From Sceloporus undulatus (lineage: Eukaryota > Chordata > Lepidosauria > Squamata > Phrynosomatidae): a DNA stretch of 64,000 bases. Position 1 is the first letter of the stretch, and each line of letters starts with the position of its first letter. Location of the stretch: positions 120,367,273-120,431,272 of the forward strand of contig NC_056527.1 in NCBI RefSeq assembly GCF_019175285.1, read 5' to 3'. Made by a program: the position numbers and the translations under genes. Of the stretch, positions 51,860-63,904 are shown piece after piece. Below the pieces are notes generated by a model. The model did not search any database, was not told the origin of the DNA, and saw only the letters and a program-made list of their open reading frames with translations.

Positions 51860-52000
51860 GTAGGGCTGGGGCTGGAGCACCATTTAGGTTTCAGCTCCAG
51901 GAGTGGATTTAGACCTTTAATTATCCTGGCTCCCTCCTGGGGAACCTTGGGATTTGCAGTTATTTTTACCCAGCTCTCTTTATTGTGAGACAGATAAAAC
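51860..52000. mobile_element. MITE scrap (possibly family A-like)
   Basis: It includes ttgggatttgcagttatttt and a degenerate surrounding. Weak evidence. Confidence 0.25.
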
Positions 52001-52424
52001 CATTTTGGGTGGAAACCAATATAATAATTTAAACAGCAAAAGACATATCCAACAAGCCAAAAACAACTGAGTTTTTTAAAAATGTCTACTGTATTTTTAA
52101 AGCCTTGTCTGATCTGACACCCAAAAGAAATCAATGCTGGTGCTAGATGGGCCTCACAGGGGAGGGAACGCCACAAGTGGGATGCCACAGTAGAGAGGGC
52201 CTTGTTCCTATGTCCTCCCCTATGGCATTGCCCCCAATCTGGCAGATCTGTCCTCAGGAAGGCATAACTAGGGAGAGGCACTCCTTCAAGTATGGACCTC
52301 CCAAAACATTTAGGGTTTTCCCTGGGGTGACCAACCTATTGACTATTTAATGGACAACATAAATATTTTAATGTTCTTGGGTATAGCATATACTGTGTGT
52401 ATTTATTAGGGACATGGAATTGTG

Positions 52425-52515
52425 GCAATGGTCTGTTGTTGTAATCCACCTTGATTCCTCTGGGAAAAGGCGGAATACAAATAAATTATATTATTATTAT
52501 TGTTGTTGTTGTATA
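52425..52515 (+). mobile_element. LINE 3' tail
   Basis: gtaatccaccttgattcctc, aaaggcggaatacaaataaa and a TTATTATTG run are a typical reptile L2/CR1-like tail. From 51532 to 53260 no gene is visible apart from repeat scraps. Confidence 0.6.
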
Positions 52516-53261
52516 CCACCTCAGTTCTAAGCAACTTGTAACTATTTGTAAATAAATTAGCTTTTCACCTGGGTTCAGATACGTCTCTCAAACCTTTATT
52601 TCAAGCATCTTTGCTTCCTTTTGTCATCTGCCATCAATATATCACAAACACAACCCAGCTCTGAAGCTCAGCACTGGCTCATGTTTTGTGTCATTCTGCG
52701 CACTACAAGTACCACAGAATGGCCATGCCATGTAACTCGGCTATGCTGAATATACGTAATGATTTATAAATCTGTAACTTTTAAAGGCAAAGGACAACAA
52801 AGGATAAAGAAGGGCCTTTTCAGCCATTTTATTTACTCCTTGGTTCTTTTTCAGTCTGCTACCTTTGCAAATCGTTCCCACCGGTCCCCATTGCCACAGT
52901 TGTTAGGGTATCTGTGGAGATGGGGAGTTTTCTCTGGATCCTTCTAAGATCCTGACCTGGTGCTCCCAGTCTTTGCACACTGTCAGCAAAAGTTTACATC
53001 CCAGCAGTGGGGTTTTCTTTCCCCAGGCCCACCATAGCAGGGCCACCACCTTCCCTGCTCCCACACCATCTCAGTGGGAAATGGCTTTCTTGGGTTTCCT
53101 TGTTGGGAGACAGGGAAATGGGAGACTCCACCAAAAGGTTTTAGATCCTTCTCTGCCACCAATTTGTTTCAGATGCCACATCCAGAGTAGAAGATTTAAA
53201 ATGCGCACACACAAACACTCTTGTGCACTGCGACTGATGCTTTAATCACCACAGCACACAC

Positions 53262-53267
53262 TTTATT
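53262..53267 (-). terminator. Poly(A) signal of POLB
   Basis: AATAAA on the minus strand, about 165 bp beyond the POLB stop codon. Confidence 0.65.
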
Positions 53268-53430
53268 TAGAAGTACCACCGATGTTTTAAAAAAGGGCAC
53301 ATGGCCTCCCCATCCTTTGAACACAAAGGCACCCCCTCCCCGAAATAGCACCAAAGCAATAAGTTACAGTTCCAGGCTAGGAAGCCAACACCGCAGCCCT
53401 GCAGACCCGACTGTCAAGATGCCTGAGGAG

Positions 53431-55092
53431 CTATTCACTCCGGTCTTTTGGCTCCCGGTACTTCCACTGGATGTACTCAAAGATGTCTTTCTCACTGTCC
53501 ACAGGGAGGGGTTCTCCAGCGACCCCTGGAAAAGCAAGGCAAGCAAAGTTGGGGTTCACCAGGCCAGACATTAAGCTCACTGCAGGAGACACAGGTCAGC
53601 GACCAGATGTTCTGCCCTCACTGGTTGAATTTTCAAAACTGTTTTATTAATGGCCTTTCTCTCAGTCCAAAATGGTGATGACTAACACATACAAAAAGCA
53701 TTCCTTTTACAACCAATTTTAAAGAACCCAAGGAGTATTTATTAATCTAAGGTGTACTGATATATTAAAAGTATCGATTCACCTTATGACTGTTGTTAGG
53801 CAGTTTCCCCTCCCCAATAAAACCCCAAAGGCAGGAAGGAAGAGACTCACCCGTGACGCCCAAGGGCCGGATCGTGTATTCGTTGAGCGTGAAGCCCTTC
53901 TCCAGCGCATGGGTGCGCATGTTCTTATTGAATATGTCGCTTCCAGTAAAGTACAAAACTCCACAGTAATACTGATCTTTGGGAATCAACCTAAAGCACA
54001 ACCAAGACAGGGATTAGTATTTTTAAAGGTTTCAAAGATGTTAATTTTTTAAAAACCCATTATTATTTTTTGTTGTTCCTCTACTCCCAACATTTTTCAT
54101 GAGATACTTTTTATGTTTTCATTAGTGCTGCTGCAGGGTGTGGCATAATGGGCTGTATGTTACACTTGCTACCTTTGGGTTTATAACACTTAATCAAAGT
54201 TAAATTAAAACAACAACAACAACAGAGAGAGACTAATTTGGGCAGATGGTGACATGCAGAGAGAAGAGGCCCAGGTCCAAGCAAGCCCCTTTCCTCATCC
54301 CACCACTTTCTGGTGGCCACAGTGCCCTGGTTGAGACTTACCTAATATCGATTCTCCTGTATGGGTAGTTAGTTCCTTCCTCTTTGCATGGAAGCTGACA
54401 CACTCCCTGTGGGAGGCAGAGAAGGAATAAAACTAGTACAAGAAATGTATGAAAAACATCCAGAATCATCAGACGCCCGGCCCCACATCCTCCATTAAGA
54501 GGGCTGCTGCTTCAGTGTGCCAAAGCCCTGGATTTCACTGGAGGACACAGAGAGAGAGCATCAAATTAAACTGCCATCTAGAAATGGTGACCCCACAGTC
54601 CCACTGAAGCAGGATTTCCTTCCAAGTTGCTGTAGCCGAGATAGATGTTTTGTGCAACAAAAAAGAGCTGTGTAGCTATTTTCAGAGATGATGCTGGCAC
54701 CTGGTGAGAATCATGCCACCCTCCAAATGGAGTTGGACTGCAACTCCTAGCAGCCCCTGCAGCACAGCTGGAGACACGCTTGGAATTGTAGTTCACCAGT
54801 ATCTGGAGACTGCATGATCCTGACTATTGCTCTGGTCTTGGTGTTTTGCAAAGTAGGTTTCTAGGCTCTTATTCTGGAGACCCACTGGGACATATGCAAA
54901 TAACAGCCTTATGACTTACTGCTTTTGTGCTCACTATGTGTCTCTCACCCACATTCCTCACCCGAAAAACATCAATGGCATCCATCCATCTGTACTACCT
55001 AATGGACTCAGAACATCAGGCCTGTTAAAAAAGATTTTACATAGGGCACAACCTATGTATGCCCATCACAGAATGCACATTTTTCAGTGCAA

Positions 55093-55138
<46 letters not shown>

Positions 55139-55188
55139 TCCCGCCCCTTTAAGGTCAATCGGGGCGGCACTCTTGGTGAAGAGGGCTG

Positions 55189-55243
<55 letters not shown>

Positions 55244-58200
55244 NNNNNNNNNNTATTTATTTATACCCGCTCTTCAGCCAAGGCTATCAGAGCCGCTTAC
55301 AATTTGTTAATCAGACGTTTCCCTGCCCTCAGGCTTACAATCTAAAAAAGACAGACACATCAGGAGAAGGGAATGGCACTAGGGAAGGGGGAAAGTCCAG
55401 CAGATCTACCCAAACACAACTGTTTCAGGAGCACATGCAGCCAGGCAATGGGAAAAAGATACCAGAGAGACACCCTTGAAGTCAAATTGAAATTCAACAG
55501 GCATACATGAAATAGAATGTTTGTTGGTTTTGTTCCAAACAATGCTTCACCTTGTTCTTTATGGCAAAACCCACATCAAAGGGAGTCTGAATAACTGCAT
55601 TCTGGCAAAGCATCGTCTGCTGAAATACAAAACCTGAGTTTTACTGGAGCCAAAGATCTCTTCCCTCCAGCGCCCAACAGCTGAATCCAGGGGGAATGTT
55701 ATTTTTAAGGGAATGCACTTCCTTCTGAGGTCAAACTTGAAAGCGGCATTTCCTTTACTTTGACATCCTTAGTGAAACTTCTGGCTTTTCAACAAAAAGG
55801 CAAGCTGGGGCTTTGTCTGGGTCATAAAGTGGCATCCAAATCAGAAGAGCGTTTCAGAACGGCTACCTGTGGGAGCTGGGTTTGACCCAGCAAAGGGGAA
55901 ACTGGGAAACAACATGATAGCTGTCTCTAAAACATCCGAAAGGCTCCAAATATCTGAAGCAACTGCTCTGCTACCCTTTAATTACGATGTTCAGGAACAT
56001 GCTATAATAAAATGAAGATGAGCCATAGCCACTGTTTTTTCCCTCTGCTCCACAAAGGACAAACCAATGTATCCAAGTTACAAGAAAGGAGTCTGTGACT
56101 AAAATCAGGAAAACCTTCCTGATCATAAGAGCTGTTTGGCAGTAAAAAGAACTTCCCCAGAGTTCTCTAAACAGAGCCTGGATGCATATGTCTCAGAAGT
56201 GCTTTACTTGGGCAATGGTAGCGGGGTTGGATTAGATGTCTCTTGGGGTACCTTCCATTCTATGGTTCCATGATTCTCCCCACAGATTTGGCTTCCTTTT
56301 AAAACCAGATTAAGACACACAGAATTGTAAAAAACACGCCCCACTCACCATGAATTTGGTGTCTCCCTTTGACAGCGTATCCGTGACAAAGTGGACCTTC
56401 TCCAGTTGCTCGACCACTTGGTGCAAAAGCTTTGGCTTCAGAAGTAATAATATTTGTCACAACCAAGCAGTTTACAAAATTCAGCAATAACTTATATACA
56501 GCTGCCATTCTACAGGAGTCAAATTAATTCTTCCCCAGCTTCATACAGAGGCCAAATGTCATTTAGGATTTGTTCCCTTATCGAACCCCCAAATGCTAAC
56601 ATGGGACTTTATCAAACTGACTAAAGCGCTTTACAGAGCGCCCAAAAAGGGCGGTCTGCCGGCACCCGTGTTTGCTGCACCAGGGAACCGCAGTGGACAA
56701 ACCGCGCGATTCCCTGGCCCCGCAAAAAGCGAGTTCTTTTTGTGCTGCAGTTATGACGCCGCAAGGCATCAATGGCGCACTTGCGGCATCAATGGCGCAC
56801 TTGTGGCGTCGTTACTGCACTGCATCCACGACATCAAAATGGTGATGCCCATATGTATAGGGTGCTGCCATTTTGACGTATCCAGTATGTCCTAGGGATG
56901 AGGCCTGATTGGACGCTGCGTCCTCGGCCAACCCCTAGGACGTACTGGGGCCATGGCAAAGGCTCATGTAGAACGGGCCTAAGTATTCTCTGTGGCTACA
57001 AGCCCCTCCTAACCCTTGGCCACCTTCCAAATCCCCTTATAGCCACTTTGTTGAGCCGAACAGAGGACCCAATGGAGCTGCAACACCATTTAAGCCAAGC
57101 CGGCAGCCAACATGATTTGTGGCTGGATGAGACACTTGTATAGTAGACAGACTGAAGCCACAGTTACGTACAAACTACTTGCTCTGATCTTTAACATAAC
57201 ACACGCTGGCAAGAGACACACACATATATACCTGTTTGGGAGATTCTGATGTGAAGTCTGGATGGGTGAGGAGGATGTCCATGTCCCCACTTGATTCTGC
57301 ACCTGTTGAGAAAGAGCATATATAAAACCGCCCTGCTCTGGAGACTCTTTACGGGTTGAAAAAGATCTACCAAGAGCTACACGTTGCCCTTGGCTCCCAG
57401 TGTCAATCCCAACTAAAATGGTCAGCCGGGTCAGTGGGAACTTGTTAAGCCAACGCCAAGGCGTGTGCCCCAGAGATTCAGTGGGTCTAAACTGACTGGG
57501 ACTAAGAATAAGATTTAGCCCTTTATGTTTTCTTATATTTATAGCTCTGCCATGGTTTTAATGATCCAGTTTACAGGATACATTTTGCAAGCAGGTTAAC
57601 TGACTGACCAAATGCCGATGTATTCAGAAACAGAAATCACCTTTGCTCATCCTAGACCTGAGTACAAAGTGACTTGATTGTTTCTGCCTCTGGCTCCTGG
57701 CCTTCTCATCCTTCCTCATTACATGTCAGGAATTTCCAAACCCAGTCAACCAGAACAAATAAGTCTCAGAGACTCACCGGATACAGAAAAATCACCTAGG
57801 CAGAACTAAACCCATATTTCCTCCCAAAAGAACTTGCACATCCCAATGATCAAACCCAACTCAATCCACCAACAGGCTGTTAAAGTAGCAGGCAACACCA
57901 ACCTCGCCGGAAACTGCCACACACCGTAGCAATGTATTGGGGGTCCACTTCCTTGACCTTGCTCAATACGATTTCCTGTTGTGGAGGAAACAGACCAAGA
58001 AATCTGACTTCTCTTTTGCTGATTCTTGTGCCTCTTCCCTCAGTGAAGAATGTGACCCCTTTGCTCACCTGCATCTCCAACATTTCATTCCTAGGGATTC
58101 TTTTCTCGAAGTCTTCAAAGTACCTGCACAAACACAAAAAGATAACCAGGGATAAGGAAGCAGCAGTAGCTGCAATCCTCAGCATGCTTGCTTTGAAGGA

Positions 58201-61200
58201 AGCTCATTTTCAAGTGTTGTGTTTGTCAAAGACTGGCAAGTTTTTAGTAACTGGGCTTCTTATTCCATGGCATTTCAGATAACAACCTTTGTGGATAAAT
58301 CAGGTATTTAAGGCCATATTAGAAGCTAATCAACTACTGTAATCCAGCTCACACTTTCTTTGGGTTATTCAGTTTTGGAACAGACAAAAAAAAAAATCTG
58401 ACTCGAGAGTTGCTCCAGAATGCAGTCTTCAATGGTTTTCTACCTCTAGGCAAACACATGTTCAGTTACAAATGGCCCAAACTAAAAGCTCAGAGGGACA
58501 AAATAGGCAGGCCTTACTTTAAACCGATCCGTTGATGATGGTTCAATTTGTGCTCATTTTTCTTTAGATCTAGAAAGACGAGAAAGAGGTCACGAGTGAA
58601 GTGTTTTGTGAACTGGCATGGCATGGAGCCTTTTGCTATGTTGTTTTACCAAGGAGTAAGGCTATCACAGTTTTGGATCTGGGATTTGCTGCAGAGGCAG
58701 CTCAATTTCTCTAGGAGGTGTGGGAGTGAGGAAAAGGAAAAGGCAAGATTTAGGGTGGGTTAGCAGTATCCAAAAAATGGGAGGTGTGGGATTTGGATAG
58801 TTAGAATGGATTTAATTTATACCCTGCCTTTCTCTTAATATGATATCCAAGGCAGCTTGCAGTGAAGGGCAAAAGAGAGCAAGTTAACAGATAACACAAA
58901 AGTTAAATATGTAATCCTGACAAAACAAAAGTACAGTTTGTCCATTAAAAGATCCTTCTGGAGCATCTGGCTAACAATGCGAGAAGGGTCAGCTTTGGCC
59001 CGGAAAGGAAGGTCATTGCTCCAAGTTTAGGGAGCATTGTAACATAACACACCTTAGTTAACAATTTAATGGGACGATGCACAAGTGCTCTTTTACTCAC
59101 TCCCATAAAATCCAGGAGGGGAGAGGGTGCCCACAGGAGAGCTGTACCAATTTTTTAGAAGGCCCTGTGCCCATCATGGTCACAAGGTGGATGGAGAGCA
59201 GAAATAAAACTCTGTTTCCAAGGCATCCCCAGTTCTGGGTAGATGTTGATTTGTTTGGTGATGAGCAGCAAAGCAGCTCCCTCCCATCCACTGGCAACGG
59301 ATAAGAGGACTCACCTTCCAGTGTTTTGATTCCTTCATCCACAAATTTCCTGGCAGCGGCAGGACTGGGGGGAAAAAGACACAAGAATCTCCTCAACAGA
59401 AGGGCCACAATCTCAGTTACCACCTATACAGCAGCTGTAAGGAGGCTGATAACCAAGGTGAAGGGCAACAGCCTTTCAAAAAGAGGTGAGATAGCAATTC
59501 CGGTTCTTAAAATGGAAACATATTTTTGACAATGAAAATCCTGAGAGTGAGTGACAGAAATGAAGGTGTAAAAAGCCCACAGAGGGGACAAGTAAGCCTT
59601 TGGTTGTGGTGGTGAGGAGAGTCTATAGACAGGGATATCCCTCTCAATACCTCTAGCAGAGGAGCCCTCTCACCCTCCTCAAAGCAGTCTGTTCCATTGT
59701 CTCACAGCACCTAAGCATTATGCTGTTCCTCCCCATGTTAAGCTGGAATCTGTTTCTAGTTCTATTCATCCGTGGTTGGAGCAACCAAGAACAAACCCTT
59801 CCCTGTCTGGGTAATAGCCATTCAGGCATCTGAAGATCACTTTCCATCTCCCCTGCTTGGCAATCTGTAAGCATTCTGCTTATGAAACTCCAACATAGTG
59901 AACAGCATCACCAGAGGAATATTTCAAACACCCTCTCCCCAAATCCCCAAGAAAGCTCTGACCCTCAAAAGGAGCAACTATGTTTTGGCACCAGAGATTA
60001 GATAGAACAAAATCCAAAACCTAAAAAAAGTGATAGCTTTATGGGCCAACCAAAATGCAGAGATTGGATATGGTTCTTGAAAGATCCATCCAAACTTCTC
60101 ACAACAGAGAGATCCTCTCAGGAACCCTACTAGTTCCCGCAAACCTTCTTTTATTTTCAGTGCTTGAAAGGCACATAAGTATTTACCCAATGCCGCTAAC
60201 TCTAGTCAGGAAATTGATTGAAGAACTCGTATCATCCTGTCGAATCTAGACGGGAAGAAATGTGTGCAAAATTACTCACCTGTAAGACGCACTCAGAGGT
60301 CCACACAGATCCACCGGACAGAGACAACCTGCCTTAGCTGGGGCTGGGAAGTAGGAATGAAGTACCTCTTAGTGTGAATGCGAGTTAAGGATGAAAGAGG
60401 CTTTCCCTTGGGCTGAGGGGATATGGGAGGAAAAGAGGACCAAGATCCAAGGACCCAGTCCAGCGGTGGCAAGGCAAAATGCCCACCACAGGGCTCTGGC
60501 CTGGGCACCCGCACTTTCTACTGGGACTTGTGAAGGCTCCTTTCTCCTTTCAGCACAGACCCAGGTGGACATCTGCAGTGAGCCACTCTTCTGTCCCCAG
60601 GGCCACCCAGGGGCTGCATGGACTGCCAAGAATGGTGAAAAATGAAAACAGAACAAAACCAGAACAGGTCTATCTCTGGTTTTTTGGTGTGTGGTGAAAT
60701 GGACCTCCCAGAAGAGGCAAATCATGCATTCTGGGGACCAGAAACGGGGCAACTTTGGAACCTGGAGCAGCCACAGTCGGCAAGAACAATCTCTGGGGTG
60801 AGGAGGGAGCGCATGCCAACTCCCAGCATGGACAACAGTGAGGCTAGGCTAGTCTAGTCTAAGCCGATCCCAAACTGGGACAAGGTCAATTCCCCAAGAG
60901 AATTCCAGCCAAAATATCCAAACCCATACCTTTTCCAGTTTCCGCAATTTCCCAGTAGATAAAAACTCATCAATCTTTTCAGCAATTTTTGCTCCAACGC
61001 CATCCTAAAAGACAGATTTATGTACACAGTGATGCACATTATGTCGCCCCTGAAAGTGAAGGGCATTGCAACATGCCTCCCAACCCAAACAACCCTCATC
61101 CCCAAGCACTTGACAGGACCCTTGCCACTGCTTTCATGCATATTCCATCGTCTCACATTAATGTGCCTGAAACAGCTCACAACCGTAAACCAGCACTCAA

Positions 61201-62722
61201 AATGTCAAAGACTGCCGAAGTGTCTGTTTCTTTCAACATACAATACAGGAATCCAAGCAACACAATTCTATAACAGTTAATATTCAGCCAAATCACTGAC
61301 AGATGCAGAAATGGAATGATTTTTTAAGCAGATGCTTATCTAACTGAAAAAGGGGAACCCAGAGCCTTCCTCAGTCACAAGACTTACTAGTTTCTTGGCT
61401 TCAGCTCCACTTTTGATCTTGCTTGGATACTTGGATATTACAGAAGCTGCTTTCCTGTGTGAAGCAATAAACAGATAAATGTATCTGTGTTCCAGAACGA
61501 ACTGCAAAAAGAATGGGGCCAGAATCCAATAAGCCATTTTTACTGGTGTGACTCCTGGTGAAACCAGTTTAACTGCTTGCCTTCATAGGTGCTGGAAACC
61601 CTCCACAAACTGCAGACTGCATAGATTTATGTGTCGGATGTGTTGGTTTTTCATGGGAAAATATGGCACTAAACATATTTCTGTGGCAAATTTTTTACCT
61701 CACATTTTGTTTTTGTTTTTTGGGGGGGGATGTGGGCCAGAAATCTGTGTTCCTATCAACCCAGGTCTCAGAGCCAAGGTCCCTCTCTGCACAGCTATTC
61801 CCAAGTAGGGCCCATGGAGGTTGGCTTTGGGCTGAAGGCTTCAGACTCTGCATCAGCGCAGCAGCATTGCAAAAGGGAAACCGCAGCACCATCCCAGGAG
61901 GCCTTGTGCCTGGAGGCTCTTTGCCCTCCAGGGCAGACCCTGCCCAGGCCTCCTCCTCACCTGTAGGCGTTGTACTTGTGGATGGCTCTGTTCACGTTCC
62001 TCTCATAGTTGGCCAGTTCTGAAAAGAAGAAGAAGAAGTGAGTGTGAAACAGCGCAAGGAGAGCAGGGGCCTGAGGACTGAACGGCGACTCTGGAGGCCA
62101 AGGCCCCATCCCCGGCTCAGCCATGGGAGCCCAGCGGGGGACTAGTCACACTCTCTCAGCCTCAAGGGAAGGCAAGGGCAGGCCTAGGCTCCGATGAACA
62201 AGCCTTGCCAGGTCAACTCAGGGCTCCGCTCTGCTCCACAACAAACTCCAACTCCCAGAATCCCACAGCCTTGAGCCAGGAAGGTTAAAGCGGTGCTAAA
62301 CCCTTACCCAGGGCATCTAGACCCTCCTCCCTCCACGTCTGCGGATCGGAGGATTCACGGCCTTGACTCATGTGTCCTCTCTAGGTCCTCCTCCAGGGCA
62401 ACTCTAGGGTCGGCTTTAACGGAAAGTTGCCCTGGAGGAGGACCTGGAGATCGTTCCTAGAGAGGACACTCTTCGAGGCCCTTGTAGCTCCTCCGGCGCA
62501 ACTCTATGGTCAGCGTCTGGAGGACCTAGAGATCCCTAGAGAGGCCTCTTTGTTATCTGCGGGTCTCCCCTTTCCGCGGGGGCCTTGTGCCCTGACCCCG
62601 GCCAAGACGGAGGGACAAGGGTCTAGCCTAACGCTCTCCAGAGAGCCGCCCGAGAACCCACCGGAGAGGAAGTCGGTGATGCCGGCGTTGGGGTTCTCCT
62701 GAGGGGCCTTCCTTTTGCTCAT
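53431..62722 (-). CDS. POLB: POLB, DNA polymerase beta
   Basis: Base-excision-repair polymerase with a 5'-dRP lyase domain. Fourteen exons on the minus strand: 62722-62662, 62018-61961, 61454-61388, 61004-60930, 60245-60187, 59364-59315, 58569-58518, 58123-58069, 57975-57903, 57302-57232, 56435-56349, 54406-54342, 53990-53851, 53525-53431. They sum to 1008 nt, 335 residues, exactly the human length. The lyase Lys72 is present (IAEK), as are the metal-binding Asps 190 and 192 (SSGDMDILL) and Asp256 ([16 protein letters not shown]), [10 protein letters not shown] and the C-terminus EPKDRSE. One odd feature is LDGVGAK where human has LPGVGTK (positions 63 and 67) in the first helix-hairpin-helix. 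It shares a promoter with UFM1 and converges on DKK4. Confidence 0.98.
55088..55345. repeat. Two (AAT)n arrays, an assembly gap and a LINE tail in POLB intron 11
   Basis: AAT arrays at 55088-55138 and 55196-55243 flank a short unique piece (cccgcccctttaaggtcaat). Ten N follow at 55244-55253. Then a phrase (tacccgctcttcagccaagg, gccgcttacaatttg) that looks like the antisense tail of an L2/CR1-type element. Confidence 0.8.
56060..56282 (+). mobile_element. CR1 LINE 3' end in POLB intron 11
   Basis: aggaaaaccttcctgatcat, gggttggattagatgtctct and the terminal ccttccattctatggttccatgattct-type ending, which is the CR1 3' terminus. It ends 67 bp before POLB exon 11. Confidence 0.75.
56575..56995. 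repeat. GC-rich interspersed repeat in POLB intron 10
   Basis: An isolated CpG-rich block in an AT-richer intron, with internal duplication (catcaatggcgcacttg twice) and a phrase tgtcctagggatgaggcctg with a partial inverted partner (aacccctaggacgta). It looks like a nonautonomous DNA element; ends not defined. Confidence 0.45.
58795..58960 (-). mobile_element. LINE tail, antisense, in POLB intron 6
   Basis: ataccctgcctttctcttaa then ccaaggcagcttgcagtgaa, the reverse of a reptile L2-like 3' region. Confidence 0.5.
59650..59880 (-). mobile_element. CR1 LINE fragment, antisense, in POLB intron 5
   Basis: tctgttccattgtctcacag, tgctgttcctccccatgtta and ggaatctgtttctagttc are the reverse of the CR1 3' region. 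Confidence 0.6.
62085..62300. mobile_element. SINE body and MITE family A piece in POLB intron 1
   Basis: 62088-62215 holds the body of the lepidosaur SINE (ccggctcagccatgggagcc, cactctctcagcctcaaggg) without its head. 62235-62300 has ccacaacaaactccaactcc cagaatccc, the same arm as the 31.1-kb hairpin. Confidence 0.6.
62370..62555. repeat. Palindromic repeat related to the 37.4-kb tandem array
   Basis: ctctctaggtcctcctccagggcaactct, then its near-inverse gaaagttgccctggaggaggacc, then a second pair (gtagctcctccggcgcaact, tctggaggacctagagatcc). It uses the same building blocks as the array upstream of VAMP8. Confidence 0.7.
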
Positions 62723-62980
62723 GGCCGCCGCAGAGAGGGCCCACAGGGGCCAGTTTACCGTGACACGACCCTAGCTTCCGCTTCCGGGAACACCAAGGCC
62801 CACCTCCCACTCCAGAGAAACAGCTCCCGGAAGTGACGTAAGCGAGGAGCCAGTCGGGCAGAGAAAATAAAAAACCTCCCGGAAGTGACGCGCGCAAGGG
62901 AGAAAGAGACCCGCATTCCGGAAGTGACGCAGTTAAGAAGCGTGGGACCCGGAAGCGGAGCTGCTGGAGCCGAGAGGATC
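62723..62980. promoter_or_regulatory. Bidirectional POLB/UFM1 promoter with three ETS-CRE composites
   Basis: 258 bp separate the two start codons. CCGGAAGTGACG occurs three times in the same orientation, at 62827-62838, 62879-62890 and 62918-62929. A partial copy, CCGGAAGCGGAG, is at 62949-62960, and an inverted ETS pair (cttccgcttccggg) lies nearer POLB. There is no TATA box. Confidence 0.8.
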
Positions 62981-63847
62981 ATGTGAGTGAGGGGTGGGCT
63001 ACGCTGCTTGTGGCCGGGTTTCCTCGCCTCCCCTGACGCCCCTTCTCTCTCTCTCTCTCTCCCTTCAGGGCAAAGGTCACCTTCAAAGTCACGCTCACCT
63101 CCGACCCGCGGCTGCCTTACAAAGTGTGAGTCCCTACGGCGCATGCGCGGGCCTCGCCGGTTCGACACGTCGCCTTCAGCGGAGGAGGCCGGAAGCGGGG
63201 AGAGGGAGGGCGTTTCCTCACATCCGGTCCCTGCTGTCACTGCTGCTTTTGCCCTCGTGAGCCTTGGCCAAGTCTCTTCTGTGGACTACAGCTCCCATCA
63301 CTCTCCAGGAAGTTGCTTCCCATGTTCCCCCAGCCTCCCTGCCCAGGGGACTACAAATCCCAGCACCCCCAGGCAGCATGAGCCAGGACTGCAATTGCCA
63401 TGATTCCCCAGCGCTTGGGAGCCTCCCCTTTCTTTGGCTGGAGCTCAGGAAGAGCCCCTTCTCTGGACTACCCTTCCCAGAATCCCCCTGGAATCACACT
63501 TCCTCCTTAGCCGAGACATTCCTGTTCTGATCCAACGCAGGCGTCTTACCGATGGCTTCTCTTCCGCAGGTTAAGTGTCCCCGAAAGTACGCCTTTCACT
63601 GCTGTCTTGAAGTTCGCTGCGGAAGAAGTAAGTTGCTGGGGTTTCCTCCTTTTGAAATGGCGGAACGTTTCTGAATGCAGAGAGAATGAAAAGAGCTGTA
63701 AAGCAGCCCAGGAGCATGAAGTATGCCTTTTGACTTCTGGCTGAAGCGGCATTGCTCTTTCAAAGGGGACCAAGCGTTCTAACTCTTTGTTCTTCTCTTT
63801 GGTTTAGTTCAAGGTACCGGCAGCAACAAGCGCCATCATAACCAACG
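62981..63847 (+). CDS. UFM1: UFM1, ubiquitin-fold modifier 1 (5' part, runs off window)
   Basis: Ubiquitin-like protein conjugated by UBA5-UFC1-UFL1, mainly to ribosome and ER targets. Exons seen: 62981-62982 (A and T of the start codon at the end of exon 1), 63069-63125, 63570-63627 and 63808-63847. Joined they read MAKVTFKVTLTSDPRLPYKV then [20 protein letters not shown] and KVPAATSAIITN, nearly the human protein. Splice sites are all GT-AG and phases match. The last exon(s), with the C-terminal Gly, are beyond 64000. Introns and a CpG promoter argue for a functional gene rather than a retrocopy. Confidence 0.95.
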
Positions 63848-63904
63848 GTGAGTGTCTTCAGTGCCACAACGCGGCTGAATTCTGAGGAAGACCCTCCTGT
63901 TAGT

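Noticed and set aside
55540-55620. Possible extra POLB exon in intron 11
   Set aside because: The 14 exons found already give exactly 335 codons; the translation there has no similarity to POLB.
62981-63847. UFM1 as a processed retrocopy
   Set aside because: Three GT-AG introns at phase-consistent positions and a CpG promoter are present.
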